Shown here: one piece after another, positions 26,568 through 33,862 of the stretch
How the letters are laid out: the number at the start of each line of letters is the position of its first letter
How positions within the stretch are numbered: the stretch's first letter is position 1
Source: Actinophytocola sp044466355
GTDB taxonomy: Bacteria; Actinomycetota; Actinomycetes; Mycobacteriales; Pseudonocardiaceae
Length of the DNA: 64,000 bases
Direction: 5' to 3'
Assembly: GCF_044466355.1 (NCBI RefSeq)
Contig: NZ_JBITMQ010000020.1
Coordinates: 68,841-132,840, forward strand
The notes under the pieces: generated by a model
What the model was told of the DNA's origin: nothing
What the model saw: the letters and a program-made list of their open reading frames with translations, nothing else
The model's database searches: none
Translations under genes and position numbers: made by a program

Positions 26568-26591
26568 GTTTCTGCTCAAGATTGTGGGTAC
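26568..26591 (+). promoter_or_regulatory. SigF/SigB-type promoter of the rsbW-sigF-like operon
   Basis: GTTT at 26568-26571 and GGGTAC at 26586-26591 (14-base spacer) stand just before the ATG at 26601. This is the arrangement expected for an autoregulated stress sigma operon. A second GGGTAC (26595-26600) abuts the ATG. The very short distance between -10 and ATG implies an almost leaderless transcript. Confidence 0.65.
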
Positions 26592-26600
26592 TCCGGGTAC

Positions 26601-27026
26601 ATGTTCGAGGGAACCGAGGACGGCAGTCCAGAAGAGATCGAGCTGCGAATCGGCGCCGTGCTCACGAACCTTCCGATCATCAGGTCGCTCGCCGCGAGCA
26701 TCGCCATGCGCGCGGACTTCGACCTGGACTCCATCGCCGACCTGCGTCTCGCGGTCGACGAGGCGTGCTCGACGCTGATCACGCAGGGCGCGCCCGGCGC
26801 GGCCCTGACGTGCGGTTTCCGCGTCAGCCACGACGAGATCAGGTTCACCGTGACGGTTCCGTCCACAAGCGACGCGAAGCCGAGCAGCGACTCGTTCGGC
26901 TGGCGCGTGCTGACCACGCTCACCGACCACACGGCCACGTGGGTGGACGGCCCTGACGAGGCCGACGCCCCACACCTGGTCAACATCGAGTTGGCGAAGC
27001 GCAGGACGGAAGGGCTTCCCGGGTGA
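26601..27026 (+). CDS. rsbW: Anti-sigma factor kinase (RsbW/UsfX-like HATPase)
   Basis: The 141-residue GHKL-type protein contains ELRIGAVLTNLPIIRSLAASIAMRADFDLDSIADLRLAVDEACSTLI, where LAVDEAC is the N-box region of anti-sigma kinases, and later SFGWRVLTTLTDHTATW. It should bind and inhibit the sigma factor encoded immediately downstream (GTGA overlap) and, in the Bacillus paradigm, phosphorylate an anti-anti-sigma factor. No anti-anti-sigma gene lies adjacent, so release must use a partner elsewhere. Confidence 0.85.
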   Translation: MFEGTEDGSPEEIELRIGAVLTNLPIIRSLAASIAMRADFDLDSIADLRLAVDEACSTLITQGAPGAALTCGFRVSHDEIRFTVTVPSTSDAKPSSDSFGWRVLTTLTDHTATWVDGPDEADAPHLVNIELAKRRTEGLPG

Positions 27027-27835
27027 CCGGGACGCAGAGTTCGCGCGCCAGAGACCACGAGAGTTCGGCCACCGGCTACGAACACCTGACCCCGCTGTTC
27101 ACCGAGATGGCGGCGCTCGCCGAGGACGCCCCCCAGCGCGCGGAGCTCCGGAACAAGCTCGTGACCGGGCACCTGCCGCTAGCGGAGCACATCGCGGCCA
27201 GGTTCTCCAACCGCGGCGTCCCCCGCGAGGATCTCGTGCAGGTGGCGACCCTCGGGTTGATCAACGCGGTCGACCGGTTTCAGCCGGAACGCGGCACCGA
27301 CTTCCTGTCCTTCGCCGTGCCGACGGTGATGGGCGAGGTCCGCCGCCACTTCCGCGACGCGAGCTGGTCCATGCACGTGCCGCGGCGTCTCAAGGAGCTC
27401 AACCTCGCCATCAACGCGGCGAGCGCCGAGCTGTCACAGCGCCTCGGCCGCGCGCCGACCCCCAGCGAGCTGGGCAAGCACCTGGACCTGACGCCCGAGC
27501 AGGTGTACGAGGGGCTCGAGGCGGGCAACGCGTACCACTCGATGTCGCTGGACGAGGCGCTGTCGCCGGACGCCGACTCGGACCCGCTCGGCGACACGCT
27601 CGGCCAGCCGGACGAGGCGCTCGACGGGGTCGAGAACTACGAGTCGCTGCGGCCGCTGATCGAGTCGCTGCCGGAGCGGGAGCGCCAGATCCTCACGCTG
27701 CGGTTCTTCCGGCACATGACGCAGACGCAGATCGCGGAGCGCATCGGCATCTCCCAGATGCACGTGTCACGGCTGTTGTCCCGGACGCTGGAGCAGCTCC
27801 GCCAGGGCCTGCTGGCCGACCCGGAGGACAAGTAG
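27023..27835 (+). CDS. SigF/SigB/SigG-type RNA polymerase sigma factor
   Basis: The 270-residue sigma factor lacks region 1. Region 2 is RNKLVTGHLPLAEHIAARFSNRGVPREDLVQVATLGLINAVDRFQPERGTDFLSFAVPTVMGEVRRHFRDASW. Region 3 follows with VPRRLKELNLAINAASAELSQRLGRAPTPSELGKHLDLTPEQV. Region 4 is LPERERQILTLRFFRHMTQTQIAERIGISQMHVSRLLSRTLEQLR. It is the general-stress/sporulation type of actinobacteria (SigF, SigB, SigG). GTG 27023 overlaps the anti-sigma stop. Promoters with its expected recognition pattern occur at 17320, 25709 and 26568. Confidence 0.92.
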   Translation: MTGTQSSRARDHESSATGYEHLTPLFTEMAALAEDAPQRAELRNKLVTGHLPLAEHIAARFSNRGVPREDLVQVATLGLINAVDRFQPERGTDFLSFAVPTVMGEVRRHFRDASWSMHVPRRLKELNLAINAASAELSQRLGRAPTPSELGKHLDLTPEQVYEGLEAGNAYHSMSLDEALSPDADSDPLGDTLGQPDEALDGVENYESLRPLIESLPERERQILTLRFFRHMTQTQIAERIGISQMHVSRLLSRTLEQLRQGLLADPEDK

Positions 27836-27983
27836 CCGGTCAGGCACCGGTTCGTGGTGTCAGAGAAACTCACGTAGCCCGTTACCATCCGCAACCAGGG
27901 AGTTACCTGGGAAAGGACGGGTGGCGACGGTCACGGCGATGGCGCCGTTGACGGTCGAGTGCCATCTGCTGACCGGCATGCGC

Positions 27984-28020
27984 AAGGGGCCCGCCCGGAC
28001 GAACTCCGGACGGGCCCCTT
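27984..28020. terminator. Terminator downstream of ku
   Basis: AAGGGGCCCG at 27984-27993 pairs with CGGGCCCCTT at 28011-28020, extended inward by CCGG/CCGG. It stands 11 bases beyond the stop of the minus-strand ku gene. Confidence 0.7.
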
Positions 28021-28031
28021 GCTCGGTGACG

Positions 28032-28868
28032 TCAGCTCTTGGTGGTCTGGCGGCTCTTCCGTGCCGCCTTCGGGGCCGTCTCCTCGACGCGCTGGCGCGG
28101 CAGCCGCCTGTCGGCGAGCGTGGTGCGCAGCGCGCTCAGCAGGTCGGCCGCGCCCTCGCGCTGCGACTCGGCGGTCGGCTGCACCACCTCGTTGCCGTCG
28201 ATCTTGGACTGCACCAGCGCACGCAGCGCGGCACGGTAGCCGTCCGTGTAGTGCGCGGGCGTGAACCTCTCCGACAGGCCCTGGACCAGCTCGGTCGCGT
28301 CGCGGATCTCGCGCTCGCTCACCTCGACGTCCTGGTACAGGAACGGGAAGTCCGGCGTGCGCACCTCCTCCGGCCACAGCATCGTCTCGAGCACCAGCAC
28401 CCGGTCGCGGACACGCACCACCCCGAGGCTCTCCCGCTGCCGCAGCGCGATCTTGACGACCGCGACGCGGCCGGACCGCTGCAGCGCCTCGGCGAGCAGC
28501 ACGTACGACTTCACGCCGACGGGCTCGGGCTCCAGGTGGTAGCTCCGCGCGAAGTAGATCGGGTCGATCTCCTCCGCCTGCGCGAACGCCTGGACGTCCA
28601 TGGCACGCGAAGTGGACAGCGGCAGCCCGGCGAGGTCGTCGTCGGTCAGCACCACCGTCTCACCGCCCGGCAGCACGTAGCCGCGCGCCAGTTCGGCCAG
28701 CTCCACCTCCTCGCCGTCGACCTCGCAGATCCTGCGGTGCCGCACCCGCCCGCCGTCGGTCACGTGCACGTGGTGCAGGCCGGTGCCGCGCTCCTCGGTG
28801 GCGCCGTAGGCCTTCACCGGGACGTTCGCGAGACCCAACCTGATCGTGCCGTTCCAGACGCTTCGCAT
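28032..28868 (-). CDS. ku: DNA end-binding protein Ku
   Basis: The 278-residue Ku homologue begins MRSVWNGTIRLGLANVPVKAYGATEERGTGLHHVHVTDGGRVRHRRICEVDGEEVELAELARGYVLPGGETVVLTDDDLAGLPL, the canonical bacterial Ku core. It carries the HFARSYHLEP-like block (IYFARSYHLEPEPVGVKSYVLLAEAL) and ends in a Lys/Arg-rich tail (APKAARKSRQTTKS), as in many actinobacterial Ku proteins. It bridges double-strand breaks in non-homologous end joining with LigD. No ligD is adjacent. GGGAGG supports ATG 28868. Confidence 0.97.
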   Translation of the reverse strand: MRSVWNGTIRLGLANVPVKAYGATEERGTGLHHVHVTDGGRVRHRRICEVDGEEVELAELARGYVLPGGETVVLTDDDLAGLPLSTSRAMDVQAFAQAEEIDPIYFARSYHLEPEPVGVKSYVLLAEALQRSGRVAVVKIALRQRESLGVVRVRDRVLVLETMLWPEEVRTPDFPFLYQDVEVSEREIRDATELVQGLSERFTPAHYTDGYRAALRALVQSKIDGNEVVQPTAESQREGAADLLSALRTTLADRRLPRQRVEETAPKAARKSRQTTKS

Positions 28869-28972
28869 AGACGAACCTCCCAATCGCGGACTCCCTCCAT
28901 CCTAGTCCGAAAAAGTGCCCCTGACCAGGTAAAAGTCACAACTTTTTCGAACACATGTCCACCATCACCAAC

Positions 28973-29096
28973 CCCGCGAGTCGCGCTCTCAAACACCGCG
29001 AGTCGCGCTCCCGCACATGCCGAGTTGTCGGTTTCGGGTAGACCGGATGTGCACGAAACCACCAACTCGGCGCGCGCGAGAGCGCGACTCGCGGGG
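28973..29096. repeat. Nested palindromic intergenic repeat (about 124 bp)
   Basis: Outer 19-bp perfect inverted arms (28973-28991 and 29078-29096; CCCCGCGAGTCGCGCTCTC) enclose an inner pair CCGAGTTG (29021-29028) / CAACTCGG (29063-29070) and a further pair GGTTTCG (29031-29037) / CGAAACC (29054-29060). A direct copy of CCGCGAGTCGCGCT follows the left arm. Related units, sharing CCGCGAGTC, CGAGT, CACGAA and CAACTC blocks, occur twice in tandem at 63687-63906. It has no coding potential and fits a dispersed, REP/BIME-like or MITE-like element. Confidence 0.8.
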
Positions 29097-29124
29097 GTGG
29101 GGGGCGGGCATTTCGCAAACCAGC

Positions 29125-29159
29125 GCAAGTGGCTGCAAGTGTTGTCGTAGACTTGCAAG
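29125..29159. promoter_or_regulatory. Putative LacI-type operator cluster
   Basis: Two direct GCAAGT units (29125-29130, 29135-29140) face ACTTGC (29151-29156), and CTTGCAAG (29152-29159) is a palindrome ending just before the ATG at 29161. TTGCAAG recurs at 30550 upstream of the sugar-transport operon. CTTGCAAG-like sites are typical of MalR/LacI-type regulators of actinobacterial sugar operons. Confidence 0.6.
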
Positions 29160-29160
29160 C

Positions 29161-30180
29161 ATGGCGCAACGACGGCTCTCCGAAGTGGCCAAGAAGGTCG
29201 GGGTCAGCGAGGCGACCGTGAGCCGCGTGCTCAACGGGAAGCCGGGTGTGTCCGAGGCGACCCGGCAGGCCGTGCTCACCGCGCTGGACGTGCTGGGCTA
29301 CGAGCGGCCGACGCAGCTGCGGGGCGAGCGGGCGCGGCTCGTGGGGCTCGTGCTGCCCGAGCTGCAGAACCCGATCTTCCCGGCGCTGGCGGACGTGGTG
29401 GGCAGCGCGCTGGCACAGCAGGGGTTCACCCCGGTTCTGTGCACCTGCACCGGTGGCGTGTCCGAACCGGACTACGTCGAGCTGTTGCTGGCACAGCAGG
29501 TGTCGGGAGTCGTGTTCGCGGGCGGCAGCCACGCGGAGGAGGACGCGAACCACGAGCACCACTACGAACTGGTGCGGCGCAAGCTGCCGGTGGTGCTGGT
29601 CAACGCGTCCATCGACCTCGACTACCCGGTCGTGTCGTGCGACGACGCGGTGGCGGTCGAGCAGGCGTTCGGCCACCTGGTCGCGCTGGGGCACCAGCGG
29701 ATCGGCATGGTGCTGGGCCCGAGGGACCACATCCCGTCGCGGCGCAAACTGGCGGCGTTCCGCGCGTGCGCCGACCGGGCCGGCCTGACGGTCGACGAGC
29801 ACACGATCGGCCACACCATGTTCTCCGTCGAGGGCGGCCAGGCGGTCGGCACGCGGCTGGTGCAGAACGGGATCACGGGGTTGATCTGCGCGAGCGACCC
29901 GCTCGCGCTGGGCGTGATCCGCGCCGTCCGGCGGCTCGGGCTGAGCACACCGGAGGACGTGTCGGTGATCGGCTACGACGACTCGGCGCTGATGACGTGC
30001 ACCGACCCGCCGCTGACGACCGTCCGCCAGCCGATAGAGGCGATGGGCCGGGCGGCCGTCGAACTGCTGGCGAACCTCATCGCGGGCAACGAGGTGTCGA
30101 TGGAGGAGCTGTTGTTCGAGCCGGAACTGGTGGTCCGCGCGTCGGCGGCGCCCGCCAGGGAGCGGGCGGAACTGGGGTGA
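29161..30180 (+). CDS. LacI-family transcriptional regulator of the sugar ABC operon
   Basis: The 339-residue regulator has the LacI helix-turn-helix RLSEVAKKVGVSEATVSRVLNGKPGVSEATRQAVLTALDVLGYERP and a periplasmic-binding-protein-like sensor domain (LVGLVLPELQNPIFPALADVVGSAL...DVSVIGYDDSALMTCTDPPLTTVRQP). Downstream at 30669 lies a sugar transporter operon with an alpha-glucosidase, so the likely effectors are maltose- or trehalose-type oligosaccharides. TTGCAAG motifs lie before both this gene and the operon, suggesting autoregulation and repression of transport. Confidence 0.93.
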   Translation: MAQRRLSEVAKKVGVSEATVSRVLNGKPGVSEATRQAVLTALDVLGYERPTQLRGERARLVGLVLPELQNPIFPALADVVGSALAQQGFTPVLCTCTGGVSEPDYVELLLAQQVSGVVFAGGSHAEEDANHEHHYELVRRKLPVVLVNASIDLDYPVVSCDDAVAVEQAFGHLVALGHQRIGMVLGPRDHIPSRRKLAAFRACADRAGLTVDEHTIGHTMFSVEGGQAVGTRLVQNGITGLICASDPLALGVIRAVRRLGLSTPEDVSVIGYDDSALMTCTDPPLTTVRQPIEAMGRAAVELLANLIAGNEVSMEELLFEPELVVRASAAPARERAELG

Positions 30181-30668
30181 GGCCCGGCCTCCGGCCCCCT
30201 CGAACCACGCTACCGGAAGCCACCGACAGAACCCGGCGCGCAGCCGTGCGCTGTGGACAACCCCGTCGACTGTGGACAACCCGCGCCTCGCGGCGGTCCG
30301 TTGTCGGTGCGCCGCTCTAGGCTGGATGTCGGGGGCCGGCGGCCGCCCTCGTGACGGATCTCGACGCGGTTGACGCGCACCCGAACCCGGGTCAGCGCTC
30401 CCGCGGCCACCTCACCACCGGATCGCCGCGCGTGCTGTGCCCGCGGCGACATGACCGGTTCAGCGGCTCGAACGCAACCCCGCCGTCACCCATCCGCGAC
30501 CACCACGCGTCGCGGCGGAGTCAGATTTTTTCAAATCTCTGTCGAACTATTGCAAGACTCCGTTCACCGCACTTATGGTGTTGCTCACCAAATTTCCCCA
30601 CCCGACAGCTACCCGAGACACGGACCGTCCCCCCGACGGCGGCCCGTCGACGGAGGGGTACGACAACC
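30181..30668. other. Long intergenic region with two DnaA-box-like sites
   Basis: This 488-base gap holds no convincing gene. TGTGGACAA occurs at 30252-30260 and 30271-30279 in the same orientation, 19 bases apart; it is the complement of TTGTCCACA, the actinobacterial DnaA box. The second half contains an AT-richer patch (30530-30600: TTTTTTCAAATCTC, ATTGCAAGACTCC, GCACTTATGGTGTTGC) that is probably the promoter/operator zone of the transporter operon. Confidence 0.5.
30550..30556. promoter_or_regulatory. TTGCAAG site before the sugar ABC operon
   Basis: TTGCAAG at 30550-30556, about 112 bases upstream of the binding-protein start and inside the AT-rich promoter patch, matches the half-site seen in front of the LacI-type gene. 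Confidence 0.45.
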
Positions 30669-32033
30669 ATGAACACATTCACGCGCAGGTCGTTCGGCCT
30701 CGTGCTGGCCGCCGGGCTCGGTGTCAGCCTGGCCGCCTGCGGCGACGGCGGCGAAGGCAGCGCGAACGGCAAGATCACGATCACGGTGAACGGCCAGCCG
30801 CCGAAGACGCAGCCGTTCGAGCGGAAGATCTTCGACGAGGACGTCGCCGAGTTCGAGCGGACGCACGAGAACATCGACATCCAGCCCCGCGAGGGGTTCA
30901 TGGACCCCAAGACCTTCAACTCGAAGCTCGCGGGCGGCCAGCTGGAGGACGTCTTCTACGTCTACCTCACCGACCCCGCGAACCTCATCGCACGGCGCCA
31001 GGCCGCGGACATCTCCGCGTACGTCAAGGACATGCCGCACTACGACGAGCTACAGCCGGAACTCAAGGAGATCTTCACCAAGGACGGCAAGGTCTACGGC
31101 CTGCCGACCGCGAACTACTCGATGGGCCTGCTGTACAACCGCAAGCTCTTCACCGACGCGGGCCTCGACCCGAACAAGCCGCCGACCACGTGGGCGGAGG
31201 TCCGCGACGCCGCCAAGAAGATCACGGCCCTGGGCGACAACACCGTGGGCTTCGCCGAGTACAGCAAGAACAACCAGGGCGGCTGGCACTTCACGACCTG
31301 GATGTACTCCGTCGGCGGCGACATCGCCAAGCAGGACGGCGACAGGTGGGTCGCGGACTTCAACAACGACAAGGGCAAGGAGGTCGCGCGGACCCTGCAC
31401 GACATGCGCTGGACCGACAACACCATGGGCAGCAAGCAACTCCTCGTCATCGAGGACGTGCAGCGCATGATGGGCGCGGGCCAGCTCGGCATGTACATCG
31501 CCGCGCCGGACAACGTGCCCGTGCTGGTCAACCAGTTCAAGGGCGACTACGCGAACTACGGCCTCGCGCCCCTGCCGGGCGGCAACGGCACCCTCGTCGG
31601 CGGCGAGGGCTACATGATCAACCCGAAGGCGTCGCCGGAGAAGATCAAGGCGGGCCTGGAGTGGATCTCCTGGAAGTACCTGAACCCGGACCGCATGGAG
31701 GCCGACCTCAAGCGGTACTCCGAGCAGGACCAGCCGATCGGCCTGCCCACCTCACCGCCGGCGGGTTCCTCCGACGTCTGGACCGGCGCGCTGCGCGACC
31801 AGCAGGGCACCCTGCGCGCCAAGTACGCCACCATGCCCGTCGAGAACTACCAGCCCTACGTCGACGGCCTCGCCGACCTCGACAAGAAGATCGAGCCACC
31901 CAACGCCCAGCAGGTCTACGCCGCACTGGACAACGTGATGCAGGGCGTGCTGACCAACAAGGACGCCGACATCGACCAGCTGTTGTCGGACGCGGAAGGC
32001 AAGGTCAACTCCGCCCTGACACAGGTCAAGTAA
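30669..32033 (+). CDS. Sugar ABC transporter substrate-binding lipoprotein
   Basis: The 454-residue extracellular binding protein has an N-terminus MNTFTRRSFGLVLAAGLGVSLAACGDGG with a lipobox (LAAC, lipidated Cys near residue 25) and a twin-arginine-like RRSF, so export could be Tat or Sec. The mature domain is the family 1 type: FNSKLAGGQLEDVFYVYLTDPANL, KDGKVYGLPTANYSMGLLYNRKLFTDAGLDPNKPPTTWAEV and GYMINPKASPEKIKAGLEWI. It feeds the two permeases downstream. GGAGG supports ATG 30669. Confidence 0.93.
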   Translation: MNTFTRRSFGLVLAAGLGVSLAACGDGGEGSANGKITITVNGQPPKTQPFERKIFDEDVAEFERTHENIDIQPREGFMDPKTFNSKLAGGQLEDVFYVYLTDPANLIARRQAADISAYVKDMPHYDELQPELKEIFTKDGKVYGLPTANYSMGLLYNRKLFTDAGLDPNKPPTTWAEVRDAAKKITALGDNTVGFAEYSKNNQGGWHFTTWMYSVGGDIAKQDGDRWVADFNNDKGKEVARTLHDMRWTDNTMGSKQLLVIEDVQRMMGAGQLGMYIAAPDNVPVLVNQFKGDYANYGLAPLPGGNGTLVGGEGYMINPKASPEKIKAGLEWISWKYLNPDRMEADLKRYSEQDQPIGLPTSPPAGSSDVWTGALRDQQGTLRAKYATMPVENYQPYVDGLADLDKKIEPPNAQQVYAALDNVMQGVLTNKDADIDQLLSDAEGKVNSALTQVK

Positions 32034-32035
32034 CC

Positions 32036-32980
32036 GTGTCGACCACCGCCGTGCTCGCGCCGGACGTCGACAGGCGTCCGGCGCGGGCGCCGCGCCGCCC
32101 CGTGCAGAAGGGCCTCCGGCGCGCGGTCACCGACAACCTCACCGCGTACGGGTTCCTGTGCGCGGCGCTGGTCTGCTTCGCGCTGTTCTCGTGGTACCCG
32201 ATCGTCCGCGGTGTCCTGCTGAGCTTCCAGCAGGTCAACTTCGTGACCCCCGCGGAATGGGTCGGCTGGCAGAACTTCCGGACGCTGTTCGCCGACCCGC
32301 TGTTCGGCGTGGCGTGGCGGAACACGTTGCTGTTCACGGGCATGGCGCTGGTCATCGGGTTCGCGGTGCCGTTCGCCGTCGCGATCGTGCTGAACGAGCT
32401 GCGCCACATGAAGGCCTACTTCCGGCTCGTGGTCTACCTCCCCGTGATGCTGCCGCCGGTGGTCGTCGCGATTCTCTGGAAGTGGTTCTACGATCCGGGT
32501 CCCGGCCTGTTCAACAGCATGCTGCGCCTGATCGGGCTGCCGCCGCTGGCCTGGCTGAACTCCGCCGACACCTCGATGCTGTCGCTGGTGCTCGTCGCGA
32601 CGTGGGCGGCGATGGGCTCGGCCACCCTGATCTACCTGGCCGCGTTGCAGACCATCCCCGGTGAGCTGTACGAGGCGGCGGAGCTGGACGGCGCGAACCT
32701 GTGGCAGCGCCTGCGGTACGTCACGATCCCGCAGACCCGGTTCGTGCTGCTGATCATGATGCTGATGCAGATCGTGGCCACCATGCAGGTGTTCACCGAG
32801 CCGTACGTCATGACCGGCGGCGGACCGGAGGACTCCACGGTCACCGTGCTGCTCCTGCTGTACCGCTATGCCTTCACCTACAACGACTTCGGCACGGCCA
32901 GCGCGCTGAGCCTGCTGCTGTTCGTCGCGCTCGGCGCGTTCTCCGCGCTGTACCTGCGCCTGACCAGGACGAAGGGGTGA
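32036..32980 (+). CDS. Sugar ABC transporter permease (MalF/UgpA type)
   Basis: The 314-residue protein has about six membrane helices, starting LTAYGFLCAALVCFALFSWYPIVRGVLLSFQQVNF. The EAA loop reads ELYEAAELDGANLWQRLRYVTIPQTRF, which docks the ATPase. GTG 32036 starts two bases after the binding-protein stop. No ATPase gene is in the cluster, as is usual where a shared MsiK-type ATPase energises several sugar importers. Confidence 0.93.
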   Translation: MSTTAVLAPDVDRRPARAPRRPVQKGLRRAVTDNLTAYGFLCAALVCFALFSWYPIVRGVLLSFQQVNFVTPAEWVGWQNFRTLFADPLFGVAWRNTLLFTGMALVIGFAVPFAVAIVLNELRHMKAYFRLVVYLPVMLPPVVVAILWKWFYDPGPGLFNSMLRLIGLPPLAWLNSADTSMLSLVLVATWAAMGSATLIYLAALQTIPGELYEAAELDGANLWQRLRYVTIPQTRFVLLIMMLMQIVATMQVFTEPYVMTGGGPEDSTVTVLLLLYRYAFTYNDFGTASALSLLLFVALGAFSALYLRLTRTKG

Positions 32981-33858
32981 CCACAGTGGAGCGAACGCTG
33001 ATCTCCCCGTGGGCGCTGAAGAAACGGCGCGGGAAGCTCCTCTACTGGCTGGTGTTCGCGCTCGTGATCACGGTGTTCACGGTCGCGTTCGTGGTCCCGC
33101 TGCTGTGGATGGTGCTGGGCGCCATGAAGACCGCGCCGGAGCTGGCCCGCAACCCGCCGACGCTGCTGCCCGAGACCTTCGGCGCCGGGGCATACGCGCA
33201 GGCGTGGGAGTTCATGGACCTCGCCAAGTACTTCACGAACACCGTGATCGTCGCGGCCGGTGCGTGGCTGATCCAGCTGGCGGTGCAGGTCCCGGCCGCG
33301 TACGCGCTGTCCAAGCTCCGTCCGGTGCTGGGCAGGTGGCTCCTCGCGCTGATGCTGGCGACGCTGATGCTGCCCGCGTCCGCGTTGCTGGTGCCCACGT
33401 ACCTCGCGATCACCGAGGTGCCGGTCGTCGAGGTGAACCTGGTCAACTCGCCCGCCGCGATCTGGCTCCCCGCGGCGGCGAACGCCTTCAACATCTACCT
33501 GCTGAAGCGGTTCTTCGACCAGATCCCGACCGAACTGCTCGACGCCGCGCGGATCGACGGCGCGGGCAGTGTCGGCACCATGGTGCGGATCGTGCTGCCG
33601 CTGTCGCGGCCGATCATCGCCGTGGTGTCCATCTTCTCGATCGTGGCCGCGTGGAAGGACTTCATCTGGCCACTCCTGGTCCTGCAGGACCCGGAGATCC
33701 AGACGCTGTCCGTCGCGTTGCAGCGGTTCGAGCCGGACACGCCGATCAACCTGATGCTGGCGGGCCTCGTGCTCGCGAGCATCCCGATGGTCGTCGCGTT
33801 CCTGATCTTCCAACGGCAGATCCTCGCCGGTCTCACGGCCGGCAGTCTCAAGGGGTGA
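32977..33858 (+). CDS. Sugar ABC transporter permease (MalG/UgpE type)
   Basis: The 293-residue partner permease begins at GTG 32977, overlapping the previous stop (GTGA). Six helices are visible, including LLYWLVFALVITVFTVAFVVPLLWMVLGAMK. The EAA loop is ELLDAARIDGAGSVGTMVRIVLPLSRP and the C-terminus is the typical RQILAGLTAGSLKG. It forms a heterodimer with the permease encoded just upstream. Confidence 0.93.
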   Translation: MTTVERTLISPWALKKRRGKLLYWLVFALVITVFTVAFVVPLLWMVLGAMKTAPELARNPPTLLPETFGAGAYAQAWEFMDLAKYFTNTVIVAAGAWLIQLAVQVPAAYALSKLRPVLGRWLLALMLATLMLPASALLVPTYLAITEVPVVEVNLVNSPAAIWLPAAANAFNIYLLKRFFDQIPTELLDAARIDGAGSVGTMVRIVLPLSRPIIAVVSIFSIVAAWKDFIWPLLVLQDPEIQTLSVALQRFEPDTPINLMLAGLVLASIPMVVAFLIFQRQILAGLTAGSLKG

Positions 33859-33862
33859 ACGA

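Noticed and set aside
27921..29150. GTG-started frame after GGAAAGGA, 409 codons
   Set aside because: The first 20 codons have a plausible ribosome site, but the frame runs through the terminator, ku (antisense) and the palindromic repeat; no protein-like pattern.
30351..30668. Upstream extension of the sugar-binding-protein frame
   Set aside because: The lipoprotein signal peptide with its own GGAGG defines ATG 30669; the extension crosses the promoter zone.
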